From Apium graveolens (Eukaryota > Streptophyta > Magnoliopsida > Apiales > Apiaceae): DNA of 64,000 bases. Positions 1 through 13,170 of the stretch are shown here, piece by piece. The notes under the pieces were generated by a model, which did not search any database, was not told where the DNA came from, and saw only the letters and a list, made by a program, of their open reading frames with translations. How positions within the stretch are numbered: position 1 is the stretch's first letter; each line of letters opens with the position of its first letter. A program made the translations under genes and the position numbers. The stretch is taken from positions 23,814 to 87,813 of the forward strand of contig NW_027417602.1 of the NCBI RefSeq assembly GCF_009905375.1. The letters run 5' to 3'.

Positions 1-780
1 CTTTGAGGGTTCCAGATTTGAACTCTGGGAAGGTAAACAGTGATCCAAAGAATTTAGCATAAAGATCAAAGTTCCCTTCTAATGTCTGTGAAGACATTTC
101 CTTGTGACTCATCAGGTAATATCTGAGTCATTGTCAACAAGTTACCGATCTGCACCTATGTCAGATCCACTATCCGCAGATGCATCCAGGTTTATTAGTC
201 CTGGGGAGGTAGACACTGACCACTGACATATGGCTATTGGATCAGTACCCTCTCCTAACACCTGTAAAGGCAATTAGTCCATTAAAGAACCTTGAACAAT
301 CGAATCTGACCGTAAAATGGTCGAAACTTTTGTTTTCGTCAACTCATCCTTTGTGTGTGTAACCTTTCCTTGTGCATCAAGAATTGCTTATGTTTAAGGT
401 GGTGACACTACATCAGATGCCTTGGCCGACATGCGAATTTCAATAGACGCACCCTGTTGGGAGGATGAATCTTGTGACTGTTTTTGTGCCTTTTCACCCA
501 TTACATCTTTTTGAGAAGATGTATGGGGGCTAGCAGTTGTCTTTGTTTAAATACTACTCATCTTTGTAGGAGACAGAGCTGCTGGATTGACTTCAGAACC
601 TTCCTTATGTGGTGCACTAAGGCACTTTCTCCCTCACGCTCATTCATACTTCATTTTATTGGTAAGAGAGTGTTAGTTGGTTCTGTTTCTGTGTTTGTCT
701 TTACATTCTGGGATAGAAGTTGTGGGTTTCAACCTCATGACTATCAAATGAAAGAAGGCCATTGGAGGCTGATCCTGCAT
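1..780 (-). pseudogene. Remnant of the extra 3' ORF of SIRE-like element D
   Basis: The minus strand of roughly 420-540 reads a Ser/Gln-rich stretch containing SSQKDV. The same word occurs in the extra ORF of the better-preserved unit B (30739-30975), in the matching place between pol and the 3' LTR. The rest of this stretch has no long frame. This is inference from order and one short protein match. The 3' end of element D lies left of the window. Function is unknown. Confidence 0.35.
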
Positions 781-789
781 CACAGAACA

Positions 790-2760
790 TATGGAAATAT
801 AGAGATAAAATATAGTTAAGATCTATAATGAATGAAAATTATGCATTTAATCTTTGAGAAAAATGATGTACAATGGGATTTCAAAAAGATTTTAATGAAA
901 TAAGATATCACCAATGTATAAAGAAGTTTGATTTTCTCCAAAAACTGTTCGAGTGTACAAGTCTGTTTTTATGCCTATAAAGATAAGTGATTTGATAAGA
1001 CACAGACTGATGACCTAGCAGTATTAAGAAGAGAAAGAACGATTTTGTCTTTCAATTTGAATGAGTTTTTGTAAAAGCATTGATCACTTAGGGTAAAGTC
1101 TAAGCAATTCTCATTCATATCAAAAGCTCCAAAATCTATCTTTATAAAATTATTACCAACAATATTGTTTATTGATAAATAATCTTAATAAGAATGACTA
1201 TGCTGCTAATTTTAAATTGTAGTGAATCTATCAGATATAGCAACTCATATAAATTCATTAGAACTTAAAATCTCACAATTATCTGCAACAAAATATTAAT
1301 AATATATCATTGTCTGATACTTGTCAAGTACCTTAGATACCAATAATTATGTTGCATCTTATTTTAACTATTAAAATAAGATATCAATGAATTGAACACC
1401 AATTAACTATCAAAAAGACATCAGCATTCAATTTCAAATATCATATATTTTGTTAACTCCTAACAACTGTAATATCTCAAACAATATTGGTTTGATAAAT
1501 AAAGCAACAATAACCAACTTTGACTTGTTTGCAACCTTAGAAAAATATTCCAAGTTCCATATACCTTGATTTATTGAGTATTGCATCTACTATCAAAGTG
1601 TTTAGGAATTTGCAAATAAGTATAAAAATTATTCTAACTTGACAACATATGGTTACTTATAATAAAGCATCAAACATTGTAAACATAGTTGTAGTTTAAG
1701 AAAGATTTTTACACTTTTTATATTAGTATAAGTGACTGAGGATAAATATTGATTACTTGGAGGAGTTCAAAGTAATGTCACAAATACTAATACTTCACAA
1801 TTAGTTCAGAGTTAAACTCTTACCTAAATATCATTAACTCATATAAGTCAAAAATTACACACAACTAATCATGCTACAATCATATTTTGATTTCAATGAA
1901 TTTTTGAGATATAAGCATTGCTAAATTTACTAAAATCAAAATCTCATAATTAACTTATAACACACAAGTTACAATCAATATACTAGATATCAATTGTTGA
2001 TAAATTTAGTTATAATCAATCAGGCTGCTTATTTATTTTAAGTTATTTTAAATTATGGAGCAAATAAATTCATTGAATTGCTTCAATTTCCATAATCCAA
2101 ACTACCCAAAATAAATATTAACTAGATAAATACTAAATATCTATAAGTTAGATACTAGCACTTAAATATTTATAATTTTCTTGAGTAAGCACCAATAGGA
2201 TATATGACTTATATACATGGCAATCACTCTTTGGATAATTAGTAATTTTAGAAATACTTTCTAAGCATATAAAATATTGAGAGTTTTATACACATGACTT
2301 AGAAAAAACTTCAACTTTCAATATCAGTGATTTTAGAAATAAGCATTGGTTACTTAGAACAAAAATTCTAAATAATAGCACTAATACTAAAAGTATCACA
2401 ATTATAAGTACAAGATACAAATAACTATGCTGCATATTATTTTAATATAATTCAAATTAAGAGACTGATATGGAATGAAATTGTCTACAGTCATAATTTA
2501 AATCAATTAAAATAATATTCAAACTTAATGTTATAATACTTAACTACCACAAATGTATATGACATTGTAATCATGATAATCAAGATAGTAGCACTAAGTA
2601 CGAGGTACTGGATTACTGATAAATTCACAAGTCCTTTAAATATTAAAGATTTAATACTTGTAAACTTATATTAAGGATTCCTTACAGATGGGATTTCCAC
2701 TAATATGCAATGAATGATATCCCACACTTACAAACCAGTCTTGAAAGATTAATTTTAACA
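790..2760. other. AT-rich stretch without a gene, inside element D
   Basis: About 2 kb of very AT-rich DNA with no open frame above 60 codons on either strand. Short words such as ATAAGCATTG and ATCTCATAATTA recur loosely. By position it is the noncoding spacer between pol and the extra 3' ORF of element D. I see no clear transposon ends, so a nested insertion cannot be excluded. Confidence 0.4.
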
Positions 2761-2829
2761 AGTGATTTAATAAGTGTTTCTGTCAGTAACTCTTAGACTA
2801 AAAGACATGCTCTCGAAATAAATGATACC

Positions 2830-5800
2830 TGGTGTGAAGGTGCCTTGTCATAGAGTGTTCCACAGAGTTGTTGGGTTTGAGGTTATTTCTTATCAAAACA
2901 AGAAATCAATCTTCTTCCACGAAGTTGACAGCTTTCTGAGATGCTTCTCCTGTCACTTAGGTTGACAGCTTCAGAGATGCTTCTCCTGTCTTTCTTACAA
3001 CCTACATAATCTATATCTATATAGCCAAACATGTTAAGCATAATATCTTTAGGGTACCTTACTCCAAGAGTTGGTAGTCCCTTAAGATATCAACTAATCT
3101 TTTTAATAGCTATAAGATTGGATTCTCTAGGATTCACTTGGAACCTTGCACTTTGGCATCTTGAGAACATTACATGTTGTCTATTAGCATTTGAGTAAAA
3201 GAGTGTGCTTGTCATACCTCTACAGCTTGTCATTTTACCTGAGTTACACTGATCAAGCTTTAGTGGTTTCTGTTGGTAAGTAGTCTTGGCATGTTCAGAA
3301 TCTTCCAAATTTTGCATCTTCAAAAGATACTTAACTTACTTGTATTGTCCTCATTCTTTTGGTTTACTTGTGCTCCTAAAAGAATTGTTCTTTTGGCTTG
3401 CTTGAGCTCCTAAAAGAATTATTCTAATGTCTTGCTTGAAGTAATTCCAAAAAGAATTGTAACTTTTTCAACATGCTCCTCCATACCTACTCTGCAATAA
3501 CTTAGCAAATAATCTTGCACAAGTCTTTGTTAGTAGACCAACATATAACATTATCATTATGTCACTGCACACATATAAAACAATATGTTTGTGCCTAGTG
3601 ATATGAGAGTTATTAATATAACGACTCTACTAGTTCATATTAAACTGTAACTTCAATTAGAGTGTCATACCATGCCCTTGACGATTGCTTGAATAGTATA
3701 CTAGTTCATACCAACTTGAAGTGAGATTGTGAAGAAGAGATATGCATAGTCCAATAGATTTACAACTGCAAAGTACATGAATTGTGGTGCATTAACTTCC
3801 TCTTTTGACTCACCAACCAGGAGTACACTTGTACACATCTACTAGATTCCAATTCCAAGTGTAATGTGTATCAGGTGCTTGATATGTTATAATATCCTCA
3901 AGTCTCGTCACTGGTGCTTTCTGTCAGATACTGCTTCCTGATAATAACCTAGCATCCAGTTTGGTCTTGTTCCTCGTAACAATGCCATTGTCATCCAGTT
4001 TTAACTTTTGATTATCCTTGTACCAATTACAATATTGTCATTTGGTTTGGATACCAGCTTCCCTATAATCTGTGTGATGACTGATTGAGCTCATCTTGCT
4101 TTGCAATCACACAATCAATCCAGATCTATTAGAGCTTCTGTAACTTTCTTAGTTTCTTCTTCAGATAGAAAACTAGAGAAATAATCATTCACACTTAGTA
4201 GCCCTGCTAATCATTACTCCACCATCTGGATCACTTAAGAACTAGACTCTGGGAATAGACTTGACATTAAACCCTTTGTCTCATCAGATATTTTCTTATT
4301 GTGTCCTCTGAATTTTCAATGTGGTGTTGTGTCTGACTAGTTGATCCTTCTTTTGCTCCCCCTAAGCTGTTGCTGGGATTTCCTGAAAATCCTTACCCTT
4401 GCTGACTAGCTTCATTGAAATAATGAGTTGTGTTATACACTGCCATTTCACTGCTTGAATATGAATCATCAATACCGTAAATTCCTCCTTTAACAGCTTG
4501 GAGCATGGAGTTGTTGAATTGTGCACTTAGACTTTATATCACTTTCTGTTGATCAACCACAAACGCCCTGTAGGTTGTAAATTCCATTGAGTAGCCATGA
4601 AGAATATCCTTACAAGTCTTAGCTGCAAATGCCAAGATCTTCAAACAAATAAAAACATTTTATTGTTTGCTTTTGTAGAACATTCTCTCCAAACACTTTC
4701 AGGTTATCCAGTGTTTGCTTCTGCTGGCCATTAACTCATTAGTGGTCTTCATGTATACATCCTGATCAAGGCTTGATCTTAATTGTTGCAAACTGTTCTG
4801 ACTGCTCCATCCCTTTGGTATTTAGAAAGTCTTGATTAGCTTGATATTTCCCTTATAACTTTAATTAAGTTCCGGTTCTTTCTTTGTACCACTCCATTCT
4901 AACACGGAGTTCCTAGTGCCGAATATGTCTTAGAATATTCTTGATGTTACAGATATTAATCAGAACTGCTTCTTAAATTCAGTCTCATTATCTGACCACA
5001 AGATCATTTCTTTTACAGTTGCTTCCAGCTTGATCTTCAGATATGATCAATCACCATCTGTGATGTCTTATCTTGAGAATACACGAACAATAACTTTGTT
5101 TCATAAGAGTAGTCAACCACCATCACTAAGGTATATCTTTACTTTGATGTGATGTTGTCTTTGACTTCTCTTTCCGACATGCCTCACATTTATCGTCTTC
5201 TGAATTCCAGATGAGGCATTCCTCTCACTATTCCCCTTTTTATAAAAGAGTTCCTTGAGTTGATGTTCAAGGGTGAGAGCTTCTAATGCCATAACTAAAC
5301 TTTTGTCAGATGAAGCTTTACATTAGAAACCATTGACTTCACCTTTCCAGAGATTCTAGTTTAGCTACGAGCATATCCTTTCCTTACTCTAAGAAGAGCA
5401 AGCTTCTCAACCTTCCTGCTTCAGATGTGACAATAATCCCTCTTTGAATTAACATTTTGTCCTTTGATGCAAAATTGTCTGATAAGAGGATTTGTGCCTT
5501 GATTCTACAGCAAGGAAGTTGCTTCAACTGTTATCAATGACTTAAATAATTAGTTGTTATCAGTGATAGCAATTGTTGAGTTCATGATGACATCCCTTTT
5601 CTGTATAGCTTGTCCCGTAATGAAAACCTTTGTTGTCATCTTCAAAGATTATTGACGGAATAGCTTTTGTTAATCACATTTGATTGTGAGGCTCTTTCTT
5701 TGATCATATGCCTTGAGTATGAATTACCAAGAATACATATGAATCAATTAACCTGTTATGTCCTGCATTCATAAATGGATTAACAGTTCTTGGTACCCAA

Positions 5801-5990
5801 CTTATCAGCTTGGGTCCAGTTGGATTAGATATTTTTATAAACAGAGATAACAACAACTGCAACCTTATCATGCTAATTCTTGTCTTTGACTGACCATTTT
5901 CTCCATTTTAATACCCTTAACAGAATTTTCTCTAGGCTAGGGGAAAAATGATTCCAACCTTACATAAGGAGGACTAGCAGTCTTTGCCCT
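2830..5990 (-). pseudogene. Decayed copia pol (protease-integrase-RT-RNase H) of element D
   Basis: The frame at 3090-3323 on the minus strand carries SCRGMTSTLFYSNANRQ and ARFQVNPRESNLIAIKKI. These align with the RT/RNase H connection of unit B ([36 protein letters not shown] at 33000-33250). Further right, minus-strand fragments around 3900-4300 look like the IN-RT linker and RT start. Around 5160-5220 there is a fragment resembling the integrase zinc region. Stops and frameshifts interrupt every part, so no enzyme can be made. A roughly 30-bp segment is duplicated at 2924-2990, at the RNase H position where units A and B are also rearranged. Lineage SIRE/Maximus is inferred from the similarity to B. 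Confidence 0.7.
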
Positions 5991-7855
5991 ATTGTAATCC
6001 TAAACATGCTTTTTCTATAATTAATGCAAGTACTAAAAGATGCAATCATGGAATAAAATTAAGCAAGCATTGTATTGGAAATACATGGCATTCATTTAGA
6101 AACATTACACAAAAGAATTAAGCAAGATAACCATTATATGGAACAAATAGAATTAATAAATAATTCACTAATTCTATCTAGGCCAATCATATTGATGTAT
6201 CTCATCTAGTTGTCTCAATCCAATTTTAAACTAATACATCTTAACAAATAATTTAGATCAAATGAATAAATCACATTGTAATAGGATACAGAGAGTAAGC
6301 ATAAACAAAGGTCTTATATGCTGGAAAACATATATCTCACAAAAGTAATTAATCATGTTCAACAAATATTCAAACACATATATAAGATCATCTAAAGTAA
6401 CATGCACAAGTTAAACATCAATCCTAGTTACCAGAAGAATAATCTAGTGAACTAGTTCAGCATTATCTATGTGTGATGCTATCATGCTTGTGCGAGTGTT
6501 AAACATTTAAACACTTTGATCTTAACATGCATTGAGTATTGAAAATAAAATATTGCAGTGGTTCGAGAATTTGAAACCTGAGATATGTGAGTTGGACCAA
6601 CTTCGAAAATTGCTATAAAAGCAAGATATTCATGATTCTCGTCATCCGATCCATCCCAAATATTTCCCGTGCACTATAAGTTTTGACTGGCTGCTTCCCT
6701 AAGAAAACATTCCACCTTTGTCTCAACTCTTCAACCGAATCCCTACTCATCCTTATTTGTCAAGCTTCTTGTTTTTTTGTAGCAAAACCCCTGATAGTTA
6801 CTTGACATATATTGCTTGTCATACATGTAGCTATCAAATCTTGTTTATGTCCCATTCTCAGTCTTGTAATTACCCTTTGAACTGAATCTGTAAGAATCTC
6901 TGCTTCGGAATAGATAGGCTTGATCCTTGGATATAACTTATGTACTCCTTGTGAATCTGATGCTACTAAACTTCCCTGACAAGTGAAACACTGCCCTGAC
7001 GTCCAGTCCCTCAAGTACATCTACCTGAGCTTCCTTTGATTCAGCTATCAATAACTCTTACATTCTGTCCTGAGGTTCCAACTATACTACATATAACTGT
7101 GATGTTTGTTTATCCCCAGTATTCTCTCTGACCTCCACAATTCCTGCCTATATGATCTCATTTATTCCTGGATAAATATAACATTGGTACAAACCACTGT
7201 GTGACTTTATAATCTGGAATCATAGAGTTATCTTAAAATCTCCGAGAAAAATTGTACCCGTAGAAATTTCATTCATTCCTTGCGTCTGAAAACCCAGTGG
7301 TATCCTATGAAGTAAGCCTTTGAGGAACTTCCACAATTTTCATCTGTAGGTCTTGAAATCAGTTCTATCGGAGTAAGAAAACCATTATCTACAATTTCCG
7401 TGTTCGGGAATTTTCCGTCTGAATAACACATGGTCTTCGTTTTCTTCAAAAGATTAAAATCCACTTTAAAAGCCCGGAGGAATCCTGAGTCTACCAATAC
7501 CTTGAGTACCCTTAATTTAATATTTAAGAGAAATTTAAATTTCCAATATTTTTAATTTTCTTAGAAAATAAATTAATCAAAAATAAATATTTACGTAAAA
7601 TCTAATTTTCAAGAATTTCGAAGTTTCTTAAAAATTAAATAAAATATAAATTATTATTTAGGAAAAATTTGAATTTAAGAATTTTAAATTTTATGGAAAA
7701 ATAAATAAATCAGAAATAAAAATTATGGCTAAGTCCAAATTATTTAAAATTCAAAAATCTCAAGTGTTGATAATTTTTGAAAATAAAAAAATCTTAAAAT
7801 ATGAGAACTTGACTGTTTGGGCTGACACACCGGATCTGATCTGTATATCGATCAA
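5991..7855 (-). pseudogene. Probable gag and leader region of element D, decayed
   Basis: By position this holds gag, between the 5' LTR (right) and pol (left). Two short minus-strand frames remain (6760-7020 and 7273-7497). Neither shows a zinc knuckle or a gag motif I recognise, and neither resembles the gag of units A or B. The 7500-7800 part is AT-rich and noncoding. Assignment rests on order alone. Confidence 0.35.
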
Positions 7856-7856
7856 C

Positions 7857-7872
7857 AAGCTTTGATACCAAT
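7857..7872 (-). other. Primer-binding site of element D
   Basis: Directly inside the LTR the minus strand reads TTGGTATCAAAGC, close to the complement of the 3' end of initiator tRNA-Met (TGGTATCAGAGC is the usual plant copia site). This fixes the LTR as the 5' LTR and the element as minus strand. Confidence 0.75.
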
Positions 7873-9286
7873 TGTTAGGTCCCGAATTATCGTAGAAGGG
7901 GGGGGGGTTGAATATGATAATCACTAAATTAAAAATTCTTTCGAATCTTTAGCGGATATAGATTTAGTACTCGGGTAGTGGTGCCGTGTTCTTGAGGTGA
8001 ATAGTGTTTGGGAATATAAAACGAGGAACACAAGATATTCGGGGAAGTATATATTCATATATAAATCCACGAGGGGTGTTGCTACACTCCGGTAAATAAA
8101 TTAACCAGCTACAATCTAAGAACAACAAAGTTCATAGCTTCTACAAAGAGCAACAAATTAAATCCTATATAATGATCTATCTTTTATTTGTCTAAGGATT
8201 TAATTATTGGGTAACGATTATAATGGCCCTATAAATATACAAGAGTTAAATCGGGCATTATAACGTTTCTCCGGTGAGAAGTTAAACGAATATCAATGTG
8301 CTGAGCTTCTTTGTATTCTCTTTGTTTCTTGTTTTCATCACCTTCCGTGAGAGAGAAGATGAACAAAACTAATAACAATGATAATTTTGATTGTTATATA
8401 TTCTGCTTCTCTGCGTAGACTTTCAATTCATTTGGATAGGTGGCAGCTTTGTATCCACAAATATCCTTGAATTGCTGCTGTATAATTCACTGGAAAATCA
8501 ACCAAGTGTTCTATGGCGACCAATTGAGCTCTATGGTGACCAATTGAGCTCTATGGCGACCACTAGAGCTCTATGGCGACCACTTGAGCTCTATGGCGAC
8601 CACAGGAGCCCTATGGCGACCACTGGAACGCTATGGCGACCATAGGAGCTCTATGGCGACCACAGGAGCTCTATGGCGACCACAAGAGCTCTATGGCGAC
8701 CACTGGAGCCCTATACATTTCTATGGCGGCCAGAGTGAAGAGTCTTCTGCCTTAGAATATTTTGCTTTTATTTTTCCATTCTTTAATGTATTAACACCTT
8801 CTTCTGTAATTGAATTAAAATCCCTTCTTGTATACTGATATTTGGTGCACTGGTCTTGAACATATAAATGAGCTCATGTCAGTGAGTATAACTTCAAGAC
8901 TGCAGCTGTCTTCTTTAACCTCTGTTTATACCATGTCTTCAATTCTTCAGATTCCAATGCTTCAAACACAGTCTATCTTAAATCAATGCCAATACACTGA
9001 AATCTTCCGGTAGCACTTGTATACTGAATCTTCGACATTTTTGAAACCCTGAAAGTCTTTAACCTTTGTTCTTCACTAAGGCATGATCATATTAATGAGT
9101 TTCTTTCAGTGACCTGTAAACAGACTTCAGGCCTTTTTCTAATCTTCTGATTCTTTGTATTTGCCTTGTCTTCATTCTTCTTGATTTCTCGTGTAGACGT
9201 AGTATTATTAACCTGTCATGTTCTAATGTTGTTATCTTGTTGAGTTATCACGTAACTGTTCATACAGCTACGTAGTGTCACCAACA
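7873..9286 (-). mobile_element. 5' LTR of SIRE-like element D
   Basis: Starts TGTTAGGTCCCG next to the primer site and ends CACCAACA, giving the TG...CA ends expected of an LTR and a 1414-bp length. Near its inner end it carries GAAGGGGGGGGGTTGAAT, a block shared with the LTRs of A/B and E (GAAGGGGGGTTG), which ties all three to one lineage. A 20-bp tandem array lies at 8511-8734. The 5 bases after the LTR are AAACT, a candidate target duplication; the partner is off the window. Confidence 0.75.
8511..8734. repeat. 20-bp tandem array in the LTR of element D
   Basis: About eleven units of consensus CTATGGCGACCACnnGAGCT. Six bases (GAGCTC) form a SacI-type palindrome at many unit joints, and two variable bases sit between CCAC and GAG. 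The unit is not a multiple of three, so the open frames across it (ELYGDH-type repeats) cycle through all frames and are by-products, not genes. Confidence 0.95.
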
Positions 9287-10261
9287 AAACTCTAGGAGCC
9301 GAACTTTATAATTTAACATGATAAACCTACTTTAAATATTTTAGAAATATTTATTTTTATTAACATGAGAAAACTTGGATGTAATGTTTAGCGATTTAGG
9401 GTTTTACGGTGTAGGGTTTAGGGCCTTTAGGCCATAAACCCTAGAGCGTAAACCCTTGTTGAGCAAGATAGAAGCTGTATATATAACTCAACAATCCTGG
9501 TTTGGATAACTCAGTATAGAACAAAGGACTTGAAAATAATCTATATTTTACTAGAATCAGTACATAATGTTTATTGGGCATATACATGATGATTTTGGTA
9601 GTTATCGTGAAGAAGATGTCAACATAGATCCGTATGAAGTTCATTAACATGTTCAGGCAACGGGGGATAAGGTTGAAGTCATTCGAAACGGTTATCAGGA
9701 TCAGTGTGAAGACCTCAAAGATTCTATATGAAGTTGATTGTATCTGGTAGAAGACTTGACAATGGTTTGAGAAGATTATAGTACGAATGTCTGAGAGCGG
9801 AACTAGTCACTTGTGATCCAGACCATTGCACTAGGTGTCAGTGATTCGTGAAAGGAAACCAAGTACTATCATTAGAAAGATTTTTAAGTGATGATTCGTA
9901 TATGGATATACAAGTTTATGGTTTATATATACGAAGATTCAAGAGAGAAGACTTGAAGACGGGACAACTTAAGGATTGCAATACTCTACAGAAACTAAGT
10001 CAAAATGATCACTAACTTGAAGTAGGAGTCACCATGGCCATTATATTGATTATCAGAAGCAATATCCTTGAAGTACAGTTCAATATCTAAGTACACGAAT
10101 TGGTTTTGACTTACTAGGAGCATCAGGGAAGAAGCTAGAGAAGAAACAAACTCCAGAAGTGCAAATTTATAACTTTTGTAGCAACTTAAAATTATTTACT
10201 TGATTAAATTTATTAAACTCCAGAAGTGCATGTAAGGTTTAAATTGATTTTTGACTTTTTA
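9287..10261. other. Noncoding flank with a telomere-like palindrome
   Basis: No gene seen. Around 9403-9455 the sequence reads TTTAGGG words followed by their inverse (AAACCCTA), with GGCCTTTAGGCC at the centre. A 15-bp word (AACTCCAGAAGTGCA) is directly repeated at about 10148 and 10215, just before the foldback repeat. The rest is featureless AT-rich DNA. Confidence 0.5.
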
Positions 10262-12325
10262 GTTATTATGAGCTTCTTTTGATATATTATTTAGAAACCC
10301 GAAAATATCATTTAATGTTACATTTTTTATGATTTCTTTTTATTTAATATTTTTAAAATTTAAGAGTATTCTATAATTTAACAATTTTTAACATTTTAGG
10401 ATTCAGTAATCCCCTTTTGGGTTTTAGAAATATTAAAAAAATAATAAAACGTACACCGATTTAGGGTTTGGGGGTTTTAGGGTTTAGGGCCTTTAGGCCC
10501 TAGAGCCCTAAAGCCTAAACCCTAATTTAATATAGGATTTAGCGGCCCTAAACCCTAGAAACCAAAAAAATTTAAACTCTAAATTAAATAATTTTAAAAT
10601 ATAAGGGTTTAAACAATTTAAAATTTTAAATCCTCTTTTGAGTTTTAGAAATATTTAAAATTAAATTAAATAATTATGGAATAAATTCTAAATTAAACCA
10701 TTTATTTTTTTTGAGTCAATTTTTTTTATTTTGGTTTAAAAATATTTTTCATAAATAAAAAATATGTGCAAAACGCCAGATGAAGTAGTATTTTGAGATA
10801 AAAAAGCGTTACATATTTAGAGTTTGGTTTCAAAACTCAAACTAATCTTACGTTTTGCACATTAAAAAAAAGTCAAACGTGCATAAAGCTACACAATGTA
10901 GTGTTTTGGGTTTTTTGCTTAAACGCTAGAGGATGTAGTGTCTTGAGGTGACTTTTTGGACAATTATTTCAGAAGTGACACATTTAACTATTTTTCGCTG
11001 CAAAGTGACATTTAGAACTACCACTCTTTTTTCTAAGTATATACCAAACATTTTATTCGAAATAGTTAATTTCGATTAGTTAGCCAAAAATAACTCATTC
11101 GATCAAAATAGTTATTTCAAACGGGTGGTGGCCCTAAACATCACTCAAATACAAATTATGGTCCAAAATGTCACTTCAGGAAATTAAGGCCCAAAATGTC
11201 ACTTCACGACCGAACTTCGTGTAGCCTTTAAGGCGTTTTTCTTTTCAACCCGTAAAACAATACTTCGTGTAACGTTTTATCATTTTTTAATAATTTAACA
11301 ATAATAAAAAAATGTTACTTGAAAAAACGTTTTAACTTGTTTGTTTTTTTAAGTGGCAAAACGTGAGATTAAGTAGTGTTTTGAAACCAAACACTACATT
11401 ATGTAGGTGTTTGGTTTCAAAACACTAGTTTATCTATCTTTTTACACACCTTTTTTAAAAAAATATATATTTTTAACCTCAAATAAAAAAATTGTTAATT
11501 CCTAATACTACAAAATTATCTAATTGTTTCTAAAATCCAAAAGAGAATTGATGAACCTAAAATGTTAAAAATTATTAAATTAAATTACACTTTTTAAGTT
11601 TAAAATTATTTAATTTAAAATTTACATTTTGGTTTCTAGGGTTTAGGGCTTTAGGCCCTAACCCCTAGCTTAAATTAGAGTTTAGGCACCATGATTCAGG
11701 GCCCCTAAACCCTAAATCAATTTAACATTTATTGATTTCTTTTTTAATCTATACTATACTATAATAAATGGAATGGAGTATAATTTAGTTCAACGGTTAT
11801 TTCCTAAATTTGGTTATTAAAATAACAAATAAATAGTGTTATATATCCGTTAAATTACTAAATTGTTAAACTACTAGACATATTCTACTTGTCGTACTAA
11901 ACTCCGGCCACAATTTATCCTATTATTAAAAAATAAATAAATAGTGTTATATATCCGTTAAACTACTAAATTGTTAAAATACTTGACATAATCTACTTAT
12001 TCTACTAAAATACGATTACATGTTATCCTATAGTTTTAATTATAAATTTATAATTATCATAAATTTATATAAATATTTGAAAATTATAATATGACGGGGA
12101 AAAAATGATATTAGTGGGAACCCGTGTATCGCACGGGATTTGAGCTAGTATTTCTAAAACCCAAAGGAGATTGGTGAACCCTAAATATTAAAAATTGTTA
12201 AATAATGATATAATCATAAATTTTAAAAATACTAAATAAAAAGAAATATCGAAAACGTAATATTAAGTGATATTTCTGGGGCCTAAATAATACACCAAAA
12301 GCAGCTCATATAAGAAAAGAAAAAG
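10262..12325. repeat. Large inverted repeat (foldback-like), two arms with a Helitron in the right arm
   Basis: The left arm (about 10262-11060) and right arm (about 11110-12325) are reverse complements over most of their length. For example, ATGAGCTTCTTTTGATATA at 10270 answers CACCAAAAGCAGCTCAT at 12296, and GGTTTCAAAACTCAAACT at 10826 answers its inverse near 11390. The arms carry GTGACATTT words near the centre and TTTAGGG-like palindromes at 10458-10556 and 11640-11722. No transposase frame is present. A non-autonomous element with long terminal inverted repeats is the best reading. I could not fix a target duplication. Confidence 0.6.
11748..12148 (+). mobile_element. Non-autonomous Helitron, 401 bp
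   Basis: The 5' end is TCTATACTATACTATAATAA, as in many plant Helitrons. The 3' end has the hairpin CCCGTGTATCGCACGGG followed by CTAG. It sits between A (11747) and T (12149), the expected A|T target with no duplication. The opposite arm of the surrounding inverted repeat keeps the empty site (10421-10440, read on the minus strand: TTTTTTAATATTTCTAAAAC), with nothing between AA and TATTTC. It has no Rep/helicase gene, so it needed enzymes from elsewhere. Confidence 0.9.
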
Positions 12326-12507
12326 ATACACACAAAACGTTAGTTCATCTATTGTTTTCCACCGTGGAATGTAAAAAAAATAGCAAAAAGATACGTGTAG
12401 TGTTTTTCCATATTTTCAAAGCGCTACACGATACCTAATTATAAAATGACATTTTGGGCCATAATTTTGAGAATTGACATTTAGGACATTTTTTACTGAA
12501 ATAGTCC

Positions 12508-13170
12508 GGGGCTGTTTACTTCTCCCGTTTTTCAGAAAAAATTTCCTAGAAAATCGAAAAATTGAAAATGTGTTCATTCGGAATATTTTCTAAAATGAAT
12601 ACTAGAAAATGGAAAACACAGTTTTCTAATTTATAACTGGAAACTAGAAAATTGTGAAAACAACTTTTGATTGTTTTCTAAAATAAGAAAATAGAAAACA
12701 CCTTAAACTCATCTTATCCACCCACGTTCTAACCCTATTATACACATGTTCACTGCTTTTTTAATGTAAGACTTACATAAATTTATCAATATATTACTTT
12801 TTTATGTAATATATTGATATTATTAATAGTAATTAATACTAGTAATATTTTTAATCTTAATACATTTGTATAAAAAGGGTAAAACAACGCATAAAATTTA
12901 AAAAATCTATATTAATGAAGTAATAACAAATAAATTGTTAACATGATGATATATTATACATTGAAAATTTTAATAAAAAAATTTATTTAATTTAAAAGTA
13001 ATTTTTCATATATAATTTTAATTGACAATAACATTATTGAAAAATGTTCATTAAGTTGATTTGAAACATATTATCTTATGTTTAGCAGTATTCTTATAAA
13101 TAGAGAACTGAGAAAATTTTAGAAAATGTGGAAAAAAAAAGTGGAAAAATTTCTGGTAAGTAAACGACCC
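12508..13170. mobile_element. hAT-like MITE, 663 bp
   Basis: The left end GGGGCTGTTTACTTCTCCCG matches the right end read inversely (GGGTCGTTTACTTACC). Such GGGxC-GTTTACTT ends are usual for plant hAT MITEs. The interior is AT-rich with repeated GAAAAT/AGAAAAC words and has no frame. The 8-bp flanks (AATAGTCC, TTTAAATT) do not match, so the target duplication is lost or the ends are off by a few bases. Confidence 0.6.

Noticed and set aside
8511..8734. Array that could be mistaken for a CRISPR
   Set aside because: Units are contiguous with only two variable bases and no spacers, inside a plant LTR.
8391..8838. Overlapping open frames with ELYGDH-type repeats, looking like a repeat protein
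   Set aside because: The 20-bp unit shifts frame each time, so all frames stay open by chance. It lies in an LTR.
9403..11722. TTTAGGG words as a telomere or interstitial telomere array
   Set aside because: Words are few, mixed in both orientations and set in palindromes; there is no head-to-tail array.
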